From positions 42,537,094 through 42,601,093 of the forward strand of contig NC_134830.1 of assembly GCF_004210375.1 (NCBI RefSeq): a stretch of 64,000 nt of DNA. The letters run 5' to 3'. A program made the translations under genes and the position numbers. Shown piece by piece: positions 35,335 through 46,881 of the stretch. The notes below the pieces were generated by a model. The model saw only the letters and a list, made by a program, of their open reading frames with translations. It ran no database searches and was not told where the DNA came from. Source of the DNA: Tachypleus tridentatus (taxonomy: Eukaryota > Arthropoda > Merostomata > Xiphosura > Limulidae). Within the stretch, counting starts at the first letter, position 1. Each line of letters opens with the position of its first letter.

Positions 35335-35613
35335 TTTGCTTTTGTTTTTTGAATTTCGCGCAAAGCTACTCGAGGGCTGTCTGCGCTAGCCGTCCCTAAT
35401 TTAGCAGTGTAAAACTAGAGAGAAGGCAGCTAGTCATCACCACCCACCGCCAACTCTTGGGCTACTCTTTTACCAACAAATAGTGGGATTGACCGTAACA
35501 TTATAACGCTCCCACGGCTGAAAGGGCGAGCATTTTTGGTGTGAGCGGGATTCGAACCCGCGACCCTCGGAATACGAGTCGAACGCTTTCATACACTCGG
35601 CCATGCAGGGCCT
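35335..35613 (-). mobile_element. SINE-A copy with 11-bp target duplication
   Basis: Perfect flanks TAAGATGGATG at 35324-35334 and 35614-35624. Confidence 0.92.
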
Positions 35614-36437
35614 TAAGATGGATGAATTAGGTTCAAAGCTCAAACTATTTATATATGTTATCAGATGTATCTAAATTTTGCCTTTATACATTTCTAGTAG
35701 TAACATAAAATATAAATTTTGTTATAGAAAGTAAGCATTACCATTTCATAATTAAACACAACATTCCTTAAAAGAACGGGAGAATGTACTATTTCCATAA
35801 GAAATCTGAAACGGCAATATTCCATAAAGAAACAGAATGGGCACCATTCTGTACAGATTTCATACATTTTTGTTCTGAAACAAATTTCCAGCAACCATGC
35901 TGTCGGATGTTTTCGCAAATGTGCAGAGTTTTTTATTGTGCTTTCTTTCAAGAATAATTAATTTTATACGTTTCTATAGTGTAAATACCAATACCAGGAT
36001 AATATGCGTAAAACATCTGGTTTTCGAAATTTCAGTAGCGGTACAGGTAGATTCTTAAATCCACTGATTAAAATTTTCATTTATTACTTGGAGTTTGCTT
36101 CAATCTTTCAAGTCTCAATTAATATTAAAAGAGTCGAGAATCTTTATAGTCTTTAAATACGACAGTACGATTCTCGATAACGACTTGTGGGATATTTTGA
36201 TGTTAAAAACTTGGTTTTCTTTCAGTACGAATTGCTGTTTTAAAAGTAGCTAATAGAAACAGCATCATCAAGCACAAATTAACATTTTCCATTAATGTCC
36301 TCAGTTTCTCGGGTCACTCCCGAAGTTAAAAGTATTTGCTAACTACTAGAATATAGTTTTTGTTATTAGACTCCGTTAGGTAAAGAAAACTAAAACGAAA
36401 CAAAGACTTAGTTTGAAGTTATCGTAAAAATTGAAGT

Positions 36438-36630
36438 TATTACAAGGAACACACCGAACAATAGTGAGGTGTAAAAAGATTGTGTTTAGTAGTAGAGAAA
36501 TCACTGTGGATCTTTAATGAAGTGTGACCAACTGTTAAGGATGAAAAAACATAAACGAGTGATGATCTTTTAATGGAAGTATTTGGTCTTCTAGGCTCAT
36601 CAGCACGTCAACATTAGTTTTAACCATAAC
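36438..36630 (+). repeat. third copy of the repeat at 35043-35306
   Basis: Contains the same CAAGGAACACACCGAACAAT, GTGTGACCAACTGTTAAGG and AAACATAAACGAGTGATG blocks, and CAACATTAGTTTTAACCATA, about 1.2 kb downstream. Between the last two blocks it carries about 50 bp not present in the upstream copies. Confidence 0.8.
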
Positions 36631-37319
36631 TATGGCAACCTGTGATGATGGAAAGCCACTAAGTGTTAGGAGAAAGAGAGATGAACGTGTTTCTTCACTT
36701 GTCATAACTACTCTTGGTATTGTTTTCGAGAAATGTCCACCTTCCTTTTGTTTAACAAGCCTTGAAACAATCATTCAATCAGTACTTGTGGGTTTTTTCA
36801 GCTAACTGTGAGGATTCCGCAGCTTAACGGTTAGGTATAGCAGAAAAGTTTGAGCTCGAAAGAAGAATTATTTATCGACCTCTTGTAAAGTAAATGAGGC
36901 AGAAAAAGCCATTTGATAAGTGGAGTTCAGCAGTTGATTCTGAAAGCGAAATGAAAACTTTAATGACGTAATTTGTGCACGCTCTTAAAAGATAAAATAA
37001 GAACATATAAGTTACATTTATTGTTAACTCATTTTGTCTTGAGAAAGGGAACGGAAATCAATGTATAGATTTTTTTTACGAGTGTAACACATAGTATTTA
37101 CACTGTATTTGTCCCATATTCTTGAGGAAAAGGTAAAAACATCTTAACCTTCACTCTAATCGTAGAGATGATTTTAATTTTCACGTGTTTGAAAACATTT
37201 CCTTCTACATATCATGTTATAAACCTTTTTTTTTTTTGGAACATTTTGTTTAACTTTCTTGTTATTAATAAAGGAGTGGTATCATCAAAAACTTCCGATA
37301 TTTAAAAATTACATTTATG

Positions 37320-37434
37320 TTGTTGTTTTGAATTAAGCACAAAGCTACATAATGGACTATCTGTCCTCTGCCCACCACGGGTATCGAAACCCGGTTTTTA
37401 GCATTGTAAGTCCGCAGACATACCGCTGAGCCAC
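37320..37434 (-). mobile_element. SINE-B copy with target duplication
   Basis: Flanks ATTACATTTATG (37308-37319) and ATTATATTTATG (37435-37446). Head truncated by about ten bases at the right. Confidence 0.9.
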
Positions 37435-37446
37435 ATTATATTTATG

Positions 37447-38483
37447 TAATCTTTATATTTATTATTAAACGAGGTTATTAAAAACAAAGTTTTAACCTTT
37501 CTAGCCTCTTTGGTATTAAAACTAAACATTTATAAATCAAATTCTCAACTTTAATACTTGGTTTCTTCTTGTAGAGAGTCAGTTTTAATAAAACCTTGAT
37601 GCCAGATACAATTTTAAAATTATAATGGCTAGTTTATTTTACGTGTCTATTTATTATTATCATTATGTTTAAAATGGTACTGCATATTTTAAAAGCTCAT
37701 AATCCGACAGCAGATTAAATTTTCGTCAGCTGAGAAATAGGAGTCGAAGGTAACAAAATTTGGTAAAATATCTTTCTATTGTGTCTCATTGCGTCCCGGA
37801 TTTAAATCTGAATTGATGAAATACAAACATTACCCAACTATCAATAAAATTCATGAATGATTTTTTCTATTTTATTACTTTAACAGCAACTTATATAATG
37901 AAGTGACTTGGCTTTTCTTATAGCTATTTGAAGGCTCTGTTCGTCAATGATCTTAGATAAGTTATAGAAAGAATGTGACTGGACGACTACATAATATACG
38001 TATAAGGTTGACAATATGCTTGACATGTTCGTTCTCATATTTTCATACTATCTTTACGCCTTCTTGTGATGGATCCGATATAGTATTATTTATAATAAGG
38101 ATAGGTACTGTGATAAATCATAGTTGTATTTTTAGCACCGATATTTTGTATTTATGCTTAAACATATACTACAGGTTACGTACTGGCTTAAGTTCCGTTT
38201 CATTTACAAGTTGGGTACGTTTTAGGAAGAGAAACTCACTCTTTTATGCTTTAACATACAACATATGTTTACCAATATGATACAATATTATGGATGTTGA
38301 GTATTTAGTAACCTCATACGTTGATGGTTCTACGAAATTCCAATAGCCATGAATTATTCTATAGACCAAATATACGGGAAAATAATTATTTTATAAGAAT
38401 TTCTTGATGGTACCCGAATTCTTTATGCTGAAAACAAGTGTATTTCCGATTATACATGTATGATAAATTGAAATGTTTGGTTT
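37447..38483. other. no recognisable feature
   Basis: A plus-strand frame of 101 codons (37975-38280) exists, but composition and product look random. Confidence 0.5.
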
Positions 38484-38762
38484 GAATTGTTTGTTTTTGA
38501 ATTTCACGCAAAGCTACACTAGAGATATCTGCGCTAGCCGTCCCTAATTTAGCAGTGTAAGACTAGAGGGAAGGCAACTAGTCATCACCATCCACCGCCA
38601 ACGTTTGGGCTACTCTTTTCCCAACGAATAGTGGGATTGACCGTCACATTATAACGTCCCCACAGCTGAAAAGGCGAGCATGTCTTGTATGATGGGGATT
38701 AGAACCTGCGACCCTCAGATTACGGGTCGAGTGCCTTAACCACCTAGCCATGCCGGGCCAGT
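38484..38762 (-). mobile_element. SINE-A copy
   Basis: Full-length, ends in CCATGCCGGGCC head at right; no clear target duplication. Confidence 0.88.
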
Positions 38763-38930
38763 TCGATAATATGGATGGTTTAAAACAGTGAGTAGGTGTT
38801 TTTGAAACAATCAAACTAAAAAATCGAGTTCGTCAGTTTGGTTTATATAGCCGTGCAATCAATCTGGTCACAAAGATTGTCATTAAACAATAAATAGATA
38901 ACTAGTTTCCCCTGTAGCCAAATAATTAAC

Positions 38931-39173
38931 ACAGGGTGTTCGGAAAGTCACTGTGCACTTATATATTTATTAACAGACATGTTTCAATATAGAATACAGG
39001 AGGTAAATATGAATGACAATTATAAACAATGTTGAAAGTCACCCCCGTTGGCATCAATACAGGCCTGGATCCTTCTTATTTTGTTTCTAAACACCGCTAT
39101 CAGTTTGCTGGCTTGAAATAGACTGAATAAAATATGATTACAAAACTGCACAATGACTTTCCGAAAACCCTGT
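38931..39173. mobile_element. 243-bp non-autonomous element with ~26-bp terminal inverted repeats
   Basis: The left end ACAGGGTGTTCGGAAAGTCA and the right end, read on the other strand as ACAGGGTTTTCGGAAAGTCA, match with one mismatch and both continue TGTGCA-like. The interior has no coding. End sequence suggests a miniature DNA transposon, possibly of the mariner group; no clear target duplication is seen. Confidence 0.75.
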
Positions 39174-39611
39174 AGAAACAGATTTTTCAAATGCACAACT
39201 AATTTGCAAACTAACTTAGCATTTAACTGAATAAAGGAATAAAATATAAAAATTCCACACAAAAACTTCCATAATAAACCTCAGTCTTTAATTTTAAAAT
39301 TATAGTTTGGATTTCTTTACCGAAGTCAAGAGTACGAAATGATGTCTCATACAAAACCCGTTTATTTAATCCATGTCTATTTTAAACACTTCTCTACAGT
39401 TTGTGATGACACGTCATGAAGTCTTCTCTCTGCTCTGGTGTCCAATGAAGAGAATTACCCCATATTTTCATTGTCAAGATTTCTTCATGTAAACAACAAG
39501 ATGTTGCTAAGCTGTTGAGAGAATGAATACAAACATTTCTGACAATATGAACGGATAACGATTCTCAAGTAGTTTGAGAAACTTACGTTGTATAAACTTT
39601 CACTCTTGTAT

Positions 39612-39893
39612 TTGTTGTTTATTTTTTATTTTATGATTTTCTGGCAAAGCTACACAAGGGCTATCTGTGCTAGCCGTCCCTAATTTAGCAGTGTAAGACT
39701 GCAGGGAAGGCAGTTAGTCATCACCACCCACCGCCAACCGCTACTCTTTTACCAACAAATACTTGTATTCACTGGAACACTATAAAGTTCCCATAGCTTG
39801 AAATACGAGCAAGTTTGGTGTGACGGGGATTCGAACCCTCAGATTACGAGTCAAGCGCTCTAACTATCTAGTTATGGCGAGCCAGAATATTTA
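39612..39893 (-). mobile_element. SINE-A copy, diverged
   Basis: Body GCTAGCCGTCCCTAATTTAG and CACCACCCACCGCCAAC recognisable; head ends TTATGGCGAGCC. Confidence 0.85.
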
Positions 39894-41131
39894 TTATTAT
39901 TATTTTGACACGTAGTACAATTTCATAATAAGTGGCAAGTATGTATGACACATTATCAGCATCTCCCTATGTATAAGTACACACAAATAAACTTCAGTTA
40001 TTCTGTTCATTTATACCTTTTATTTAACAGCAAGGGTGCTCATCTGAATATATACATATAAGGTTTATTTATTAACCGTATTTTTTGGATATGTATATAC
40101 AGGCTGAATCCTAATTTTCCATATTTGTATGAAGCAGGTTTCTAAAATCTAAAAATCTAAACTCTGTTAACGTAGAGTGTTCAGGTTTGTATACTTTTTT
40201 GTTATACTTCTGTCTGACTTACCTTTAACTAACTCTAATTAATAGTTTAATTAAATTAAAAGCCTGGGATTCATCTTCCATTTTTGAAATTTCAGGCGAT
40301 CTCACATAATTACAGGAAAAATTCTGTTTCTCTCAACCTCCACTTACATCACTTATAATGAAACATTCTGACCTTAAACTCTGAACTAAGCAGAATGCCA
40401 TGTCCTCTTTCCTACACTACGCATGTGCACAAATGTAAGTCAACTTATTAGGAGAACTGAAAACATTTTATACAAAAAAAGAAAATCCTCGGTCTACATA
40501 TCATAAAAAGAAAATAACACAACCACAAGTAAAAAATACGTAAAATATTACACCAGTCTGTGAATTATATAAATATTGTATGGTAATAATAATTTACACT
40601 AAATAAACTCAAGGTAAAATAAATGTCACAATTATACACTGTAAATTAGTTTTATTCTAATGTAAACATGAGAGTATAAAGTCACGATAATAAATCAATA
40701 GACGTTTATTAGAATATAAATGATAAAATTAAACAGCTGCAACATATATGTAATTTGCATCTTTAAAATTGAGCTTTGGTGAAGAGAAGACACAAAAAAA
40801 CAACAAAAACATTAAACATGAAGCCATATTTTGAAAAGATTAGTCACACTTTAAAAGAACAATATTCCAGGTTCTATGCTACTTTTAAAACTACTTTCTC
40901 TATCATGAATCGTGATCCGATTGGTTGCCATGACATTGCAATTTATATTGTTTTAAGTCTCTGGTAATGTCAGAGTTACAATACACATACTTTCTTCAAC
41001 CGTTCTTTCGTTTAACGTTGGTTTCCAATACCATACTTACGTAAAGCACACCGAAGTCAGGTGGCGTTACAAGTATGCCAGAAAAAGACAGTTGCGTCTC
41101 CGCTATGGAGACAGATACATTACTTTAAACT
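39894..41131. other. no recognisable feature
   Basis: AT-rich interval of about 1.2 kb without repeats or frames that I can name. Confidence 0.55.
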
Positions 41132-41252
41132 GCCCGCCCCCAGCTGTAAATTGTGAAGGCTTATTACGCTAAAAATTATATTTTTGTCACCCCCTCCACG
41201 GTTGGCAGAGCACAGATAGCCCATTGTGCAGTTTTTGTGTTTAACGCCAAAC
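41132..41252 (+). mobile_element. SINE-B copy, diverged
   Basis: CCCCCAGCTGTAAATTGTG, GTTGGCAGAGCACAGATAGC and CCATTGTGCAGTTTTTGTG. Confidence 0.75.
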
Positions 41253-41878
41253 AAACAAGAGTTGTTAATTTTAGTTTTAGAAAAACAAACACTTATTATT
41301 TACCAAGATGTTTGTACATACATGTGTTTGTTGTACGTGTAGCATCTAGTTTTGGAATGTGGTAACCTGCTTATTAAGCCAGTCATATATTGTCAAAGGT
41401 CATTTACCTCTTTTAGTAATTTTTGAGATATTTCGTGGAAGGTATTACTGGGAAATTATTTAGACTTGTACTAATGTGTTCTCTGGAAACATCAGTTATT
41501 TAGAGGTTCAGGAATACCTGGAAGCTATGACTCTCTTGTATTCATTTATGGGACTACGTGACATAGCGGACAATATATGCTATGTGTACAGTGGTTAATT
41601 CTTTTAGCCTTATTGATATTTTTATTTGATATAGAACGTTTTCTACTGATATAGAAAAGCTTCACCTCGTTAAGTATAACTATCCTAGACGTATTGTTTC
41701 TTTTATTTATTGAGTAAATAAAGTTGTTTGGTTTACGTGTGTACTTTACTCACAACAGTTAATCTAAAATATTTTAGTTGTTCTGATAACATATTAAGTA
41801 CCTCTACCATTGATTATCTGTTATTATTATATTTTCTTTTCTTCTGAATTTCTTTTCTGCACCATAACGCGTATTTCA

Positions 41879-42052
41879 ATGAAGAAAAGACGACGTAAAC
41901 ACCGTATATTTTCTCTGATTTGCTGTTTTCGTCGCAATAGACTAGTTTCGCTGAATCCAGAGCTTGTCAGTGATACTTGTGAGAGCCAAGCAAATAAACA
42001 AAGTAAGCTTTATTCTATTTTGGAACGTAAACAACTTGTTTGGTTTCGAGTG
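41879..42052 (+). CDS. candidate coding exon, basic segment with Cys-Cys motif (possible CTDSP-like N-terminal exon)
   Basis: The plus strand encodes MKKRRRKHRIFSLICCFRRN followed by an acidic/polar stretch (NPELVSDTCESQANKQ). It is preceded by a pyrimidine-rich tract (about 41830-41865). It contains two good splice donors: GTAAGC at 42003 and GTGAGT at 42053. The basic run followed by a hydrophobic segment, CC(F/W)RRN, recalls the N-terminal exon of small CTD phosphatases (CTDSP/SCP family, e.g. Drosophila CG5830), where this segment precedes the catalytic domain. I see no catalytic exon with the DLDETLVHS-type motif in the window, so the gene, if real, must extend beyond it or be a remnant. 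The frame may also be chance. If real, the start could be this ATG or an upstream exon spliced into an AG around 41883. Confidence 0.3.
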
Positions 42053-42312
42053 GTGAGTAAAGGGTTATACATTAAGTCTTATTTCGACTTTCTCTCTCCA
42101 CTTTAGTCAATAGAAATCTCATATTTAATTCCATAATATTCACGATTAACCAAATCTCTAGACAGGGTAAGTACCGTTCTTGCTTTAAGGAAATTAGTAA
42201 TACCACAGTGTAAGGTAAAAGGATGAAAATATTATGTTGTGAGATCGGGATTTATTTGGGCAGAAGTTTTTACATTTTGTAACTTGTACTTTTCTGTAAT
42301 CTTTTTTACGTA

Positions 42313-42575
42313 ACTTGGCCAGGTAGTTAAGGCACTCTAATCGTAATCTGAGGGTCGTGGGTTCGAATCCCCGTCACATCAAACATCCTCACTATTTCAT
42401 CCGTGGGGGCGTTATAAGTGACGGCCAATCTCATTATTCGTTGGCAAAAACGTAGCTCAAGAGTTGGCGGTGGGTGGTAATGACTAACTGCCTTTTCTCT
42501 AGTAAGCACTGTTAAATTAGGGACGGCTAGCGCAGATTGCCCTCGTGTAGCTTTGCGCAAAATTTAAAATAAACA
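42313..42575 (+). mobile_element. SINE-A copy
   Basis: Head CTTGGCCAGGTAGTTAAGGC (first bases missing), B box GGGTTCGAATCCCC, tail GCGCAAAATTTAAAATAAAC. Confidence 0.87.
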
Positions 42576-42749
42576 AAGTGTACATAATTTTGTCTACAAA
42601 ACGTTTGTGTTGTAAAATCTTGAAAAATGACATTTTTTGCGATGAACGATTAATGAGCGAGAAAAAGTAATCATTATAGGTGGATAACTTGGCATAGTCT
42701 AAGAAAACTATTTTCGTCGAAAAATATCTTTCACCGTTCATGTAAAGAG

Positions 42750-43080
42750 TTATACCCATGTTTTCAATCCAGCCAAGAGCTTATAGAAGAGGTAATTTAT
42801 TAAAGGACAATCCAAGCTGCTGACAACAACTAAAGTTGAAGAAGTGACATGCTGTCCAGAGGCCCTAAGAGTGAGTAGGTAACTCTCCACGGAGCACCCA
42901 GGATATGGCTGATCAGTGTGATATAAAACTCTGACATTGATCATTATCGTTTGGGCTTGGAAGGGGCGAAGACGACACTGGTGTATAAACCCCACCATTT
43001 GCAACTGTCTTATCATCAGAAGAGACATAGAGTATACGGTAAAGGAGCCAGCAACATTAGGAGTCGACGAGAGTCACTCT
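42750..43080. other. unexplained mixed-composition segment
   Basis: About 330 bp of higher GC than its surroundings, between a SINE-A and AT-rich DNA. It is open for 92 codons on the minus strand (42750-43028), but the product (…CSVESYLLTLRASGQHVTSS…) is not one I recognise. It could be a repeat fragment or an exon. Confidence 0.3.
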
Positions 43081-43334
43081 TAAAAGGGAGGTCTGCAAAA
43101 AAAACAACAAAAACGTAACGATCATATATAATTTCAAGATCGTTCACTACTCTGTCAGTTGTTGAGTGTCCGAACACCAACAGATCTGCCAGCTCTTCTA
43201 ATAATGAGCAGATTAATTCAATACAATAATAATTAATTATATATGGTGTTAAACTAAATAAGCAATATCGTGTTAAAAGTCCTTATTTTAATTCTGATTT
43301 GTAGTTGATTTGTATAATTTATCTTGGACGATTC

Positions 43335-44050
43335 TCCGATTTATTACGTTACGTATTATGATTTCAATTAACCAGAAATTTTAATTTTGGTTTAGAAGCT
43401 AACTAAATGCCAATTTGTATCAAATTTATGATATTTGCCAACAAGACTGATACACACAATTTTCGTTCTTAACACAAATATAATTTAATATAAAGAACAA
43501 TATAATTTATTATAACGTTATTACAAGTGATAATTTATATACAAAAGTTTTACAAACTTACAGACAATATTAACTCTTCTATTTGTTCTGGAACTGAATA
43601 TTTTATAGATAAGCGAATTGTTTCTTGATATTGTTATACTTTGCTTGATGGCTAGCCTCAGGCCGTTTATATGCTGGCTTTTCTCCGACAAAGATATCTA
43701 ATGTCCTCGTAGAAATATTAACGTCTGAAGTTAATTTGCTGAAGTTAAACGGTTTGTAGTGTTCGAAATCTACAAACGTTTCTGGTCAGGTATGTGTAGT
43801 TTTCCGGTTAATAGCTTTTGAGGCTTATAATATACTAACTGAAGCAAACCAACAATATATATACTGTCTCTCAGCGCGTCCATTTTGAAACTTTAAGGCG
43901 AGGTTCTCGAAAGTTCAGTAGGCAAAACACTGCTTTCGTAAAACATATATTGCTGATTTTTACACTCGAGAATCTTCTACAAATTTAAGTAATAGGTGGG
44001 AATATCGCAATACATACTTAACAGTATAAGTTACACGAATTTCTAAATAT
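43335..44050 (-). repeat. long interspersed repeat, inverted partner of 32300-33482
   Basis: Lacks the SINE and the ~250-bp segment found in the partner, so it shows the repeat before those insertions. No coding potential seen; class unknown. Confidence 0.75.
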
Positions 44051-44520
44051 ATATTTAACTAAAACAAATAACGATATTAAAATAAATACATAATATAAAT
44101 CTGTTACAGGTAATTTATAATAAAGTAGATGAGAAGATCACACTTTACCAACGTAATCCAGTTCACACCAAAACATTTATTGTGCAAGCAATTTGATAAT
44201 ATAAATAGCATTCAACTATTACTCTGCCTGTTGTATTCCAACTGGACTGGAAAGTCTTAGTAATAACAATATAACATATTTTGTGAGGTTAGCTAATTAT
44301 TATACGCTCTTTTCCATTTTTTACTCAGACTTGGTTATTAATGATTAATTAATATATGTTACCTCATTGGTATCTCAGTTGGAGTTACTTTTTGATACAG
44401 GAAGGGATAGCTAACAGCAAACTAAAGAAAATGATTTTCCCCTAAAATTATAGAGAGTTGCTAAGGAAGATCTGGACTGCTTCTGATTGTGGAAGGTCCT
44501 GCTTTCGACAACATCAAGTA

Positions 44521-44790
44521 TTAGATAAGAAGGAAACTCAACTTATCTTAACCAGTTGCAACTCAATTTATGCCAACCAGGAGCAATTCTACTTACGTTA
44601 ATCAGTATCGACTCAACATATGCTAACCAGTAGCAAATCATGTTATAACATCAACTCAACTTATGTTAATCAGTAGTAACTCAACTTATGTTAAACACTA
44701 GTAACTCAGTTTATTTTAACCAGGAGCAATTCTTATTATATTAGTAACAGTAGCAACTCAACTTATGTTATCCAGGAGCAACTTATGCTA
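44521..44790 (+). repeat. degenerate short repeat (AACTCAACTTATG type)
   Basis: CAACTCAACTTATG or TAACTCAACTTATG with variable spacers (ttaaccagtagc-like) is repeated about eight times. An inverted set lies at 46315-46510. Confidence 0.7.
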
Positions 44791-45286
44791 TATTTATCAG
44801 CGTTATAAAGATCTTTATTTCACCAATAGGTTTTGGACCCATAATGGAAATAGGTGAAGTGCTAATTAAGTCTTAAATAAGCAGAAACCATTCCATTGAG
44901 TATTCTAATATTGTATTGTTATGATTATTATTTGACTTTGTTTCCGATACTCTTCTGTTCAATCCAGTAAAACCATTCATGTAACATCTCTTAAAGTTCA
45001 TTATATCATCAGGTTATGGTATAAAGTGGTTTAAAGATTGTAGCGTTAAGAAATGCCTTAGTGCGAGAGTAAATTAAGTGACTTCTTGCATCTCTTTTTT
45101 ATTATATTCGCTAAAGAACCTTGTCATCCAGTTTAGATATCCTCACGAACATGAAAACATTTAAATATGAATTTACCTGAATAAACAATTTCTCTTCATA
45201 CTTATCTAATAAGGTTTAAGTTATTAAGTTTGGACCGAACGAAGGATTCTTGATCAAAGGTTTATGCTTTGTTACCATCGGAAAAA

Positions 45287-45476
45287 AATCGCGCTTCGCA
45301 CTTTGGTGCGTTGTAAGAGTGATGAGAAAATCCTACAACTTGATTTGAGTGTCCCAATATTTAAAAGTGGGTGGTGTTGACTTGCTGTCTTCCTCTAATT
45401 TTTCGTTTGAACATTAGGAACAGCTAGCGCATATGGTTCTCAAGAAGCTTTGCGCGAAATTCAGCAAGCAACAACT
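45287..45476 (+). mobile_element. SINE-D-like copy, 5' truncated
   Basis: GTTGTAAGAGTGATGAG, GTGGGTGGTGTTGACTTGCT and AGCTTTGCGCGAAATTCAGC follow the same order as the copy at 18358. Confidence 0.65.
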
Positions 45477-45642
45477 ACTGTGTTTTATGACTCTCGCAGT
45501 TTGTGTATCATCTTCAAATCTGAAAATATTCTGTTCACAACGACACGCAACACTGTTCTTTCGGAGCATGAATCACACTTTTCATAATTGCAGTCAAGAA
45601 CCAGATGTCCGAACTGACCATATAAGATAAAATTAGCAAGTA

Positions 45643-45703
45643 CAGTGGAACCCCTCTAATCAGGCCAGTTTGTCTCAGTCCCTGCTTTAGAGGGGTTCCA
45701 CTG
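45643..45703. mobile_element. 61-bp pogo/Tigger-like miniature element
   Basis: CAGTGGAACCCCTCTAAT at left and its complement (AGAGGGGTTCCACTG) at right, flanked by TA on both sides. The whole element is nearly one hairpin. The CAGT-G-GAACC end and TA target fit pogo/Tigger-type MITEs. Confidence 0.7.
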
Positions 45704-45855
45704 TACATAATTATGGAATATGTATACAAAAAAAGGGACTGTGATTGAATGACCACTTTCAAGGTGTGATCGAATCTGAGGGGTGTCTCAGTCCCGAAGG
45801 TGGCTGCTTTAGGGGGGTTCCACTGTATATATTACATCTTAGCATATTGAAACAA
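45704..45855. mobile_element. second pogo/Tigger-like segment and its flank
   Basis: An internal segment (ACATAATTATGGAATATG... to GAATCTGAGGGGTG) is followed by GTCTCAGTCCCGAAGG and a right end GGGGGGTTCCACTG (to 45825), then TATATTACATCTTAGCATAT. Positions 45785-45852 are an inverted copy of 46679-46746, including flank outside the element end. Confidence 0.65.
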
Positions 45856-46314
45856 TTTACTAAAGTTGTATTTTCACATTTTTATTTTCATTATGGTTAC
45901 ACTTTATTAATTTTCTAGCTTACTCTGGCTCTCGTATTGCTAGATATTTTGAACTACTATGAGGCGACAGCAACGTATATTGTACGAGTAAACGTTTCTT
46001 GCTCCATGTTGGACATGATTTTTGTGTCCTTTTCTTTGATAAAAAAATAATCTAAGTTTTTTCCGTATATTCATTTTGCATAACTAATGTGTATTTGTAA
46101 TAAATAATGTTTTGTACGATTAGTCTACTGTCTACTTAAATGTACTATCCTTATTAAAATAACTCATTAAAAGAGAGTCATTGAGAAATAAAACGTCTGC
46201 ACCAAACTGGGACCAAGTAGAACCTTAATTTATTGCAAACTGATAAACCTTTTAGAAAGCCAGAACCCACATAGATTGTTAAAGTTTAGAGCTACATCTA
46301 CTGTTTGTAAGTTG

Positions 46315-46510
46315 AGTTGATACCACAACAAGAATTGCTCTTGGTTAAAATAAGTTGAGTTACTACTAATTTAACATAAGTTGAGTTACTACTAATTTAA
46401 CATAAGTTGAGTTCCTACTATAACATGAGTTGCTCCTGGTTAACATAACTTATTAACTGGTTAACTCTGGTTAATATAACATGAGTTGCTCAAGGTTAAC
46501 ATAGGTTCAG
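46315..46510 (-). repeat. inverted copy of the AACTCAACTTATG-type repeat
   Basis: CATAAGTTGAGTTACTACTA and GTTGCTCCTGGTTAACATAA recur, the reverse complement of the tract at 44521-44790. Confidence 0.7.
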
Positions 46511-46618
46511 TTTTATGATAGAACTATCGGTACAATTAGTGCTGAAAAGTACAACAAGGTGTTAAATGTGTCTACAACAATATTTTCCTGGAAACACTAA
46601 CTACGCCAAACAAGTCTA

Positions 46619-46879
46619 CAGTGGAACCCCTCTAAAGCAGCCACCTTCGGGACTGAGACAAACTGGCCTGATTAGAGAGGTTCAATATGCTAAGATGTAA
46701 TATATACAGTGGAACCCCCCTAAAGCAGCCACCTTCGGGACTGAGACAAACTGGCCTGATTAGAGAGGTTCCACTGCACATAATTATGGATTATGTAAAT
46801 AAAAAAGGGACTGTGACTGAATGACCGCTTTCAAGGGGTGACCGAATCTGAGGGGTGGCCGCTTAGAGAGGCTCCATTG
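46619..46879. mobile_element. compound pogo/Tigger-like elements
   Basis: A left end at 46619 (CAGTGGAACCCCTCTAAAGC) runs to 46680, where it breaks into flank-like sequence. Then a second left end at 46707 runs to CCACTG at 46776, followed by the same internal segment as at 45704-45780 and a right end GCTCCATTG at 46879. All outer ends abut TA. Confidence 0.65.
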
Positions 46880-46881
46880 TA

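Noticed and set aside
39020-39262. 80-codon minus-strand frame
   Set aside because: It covers most of the 243-bp inverted-repeat element and its flank and shows no protein similarity known to me.
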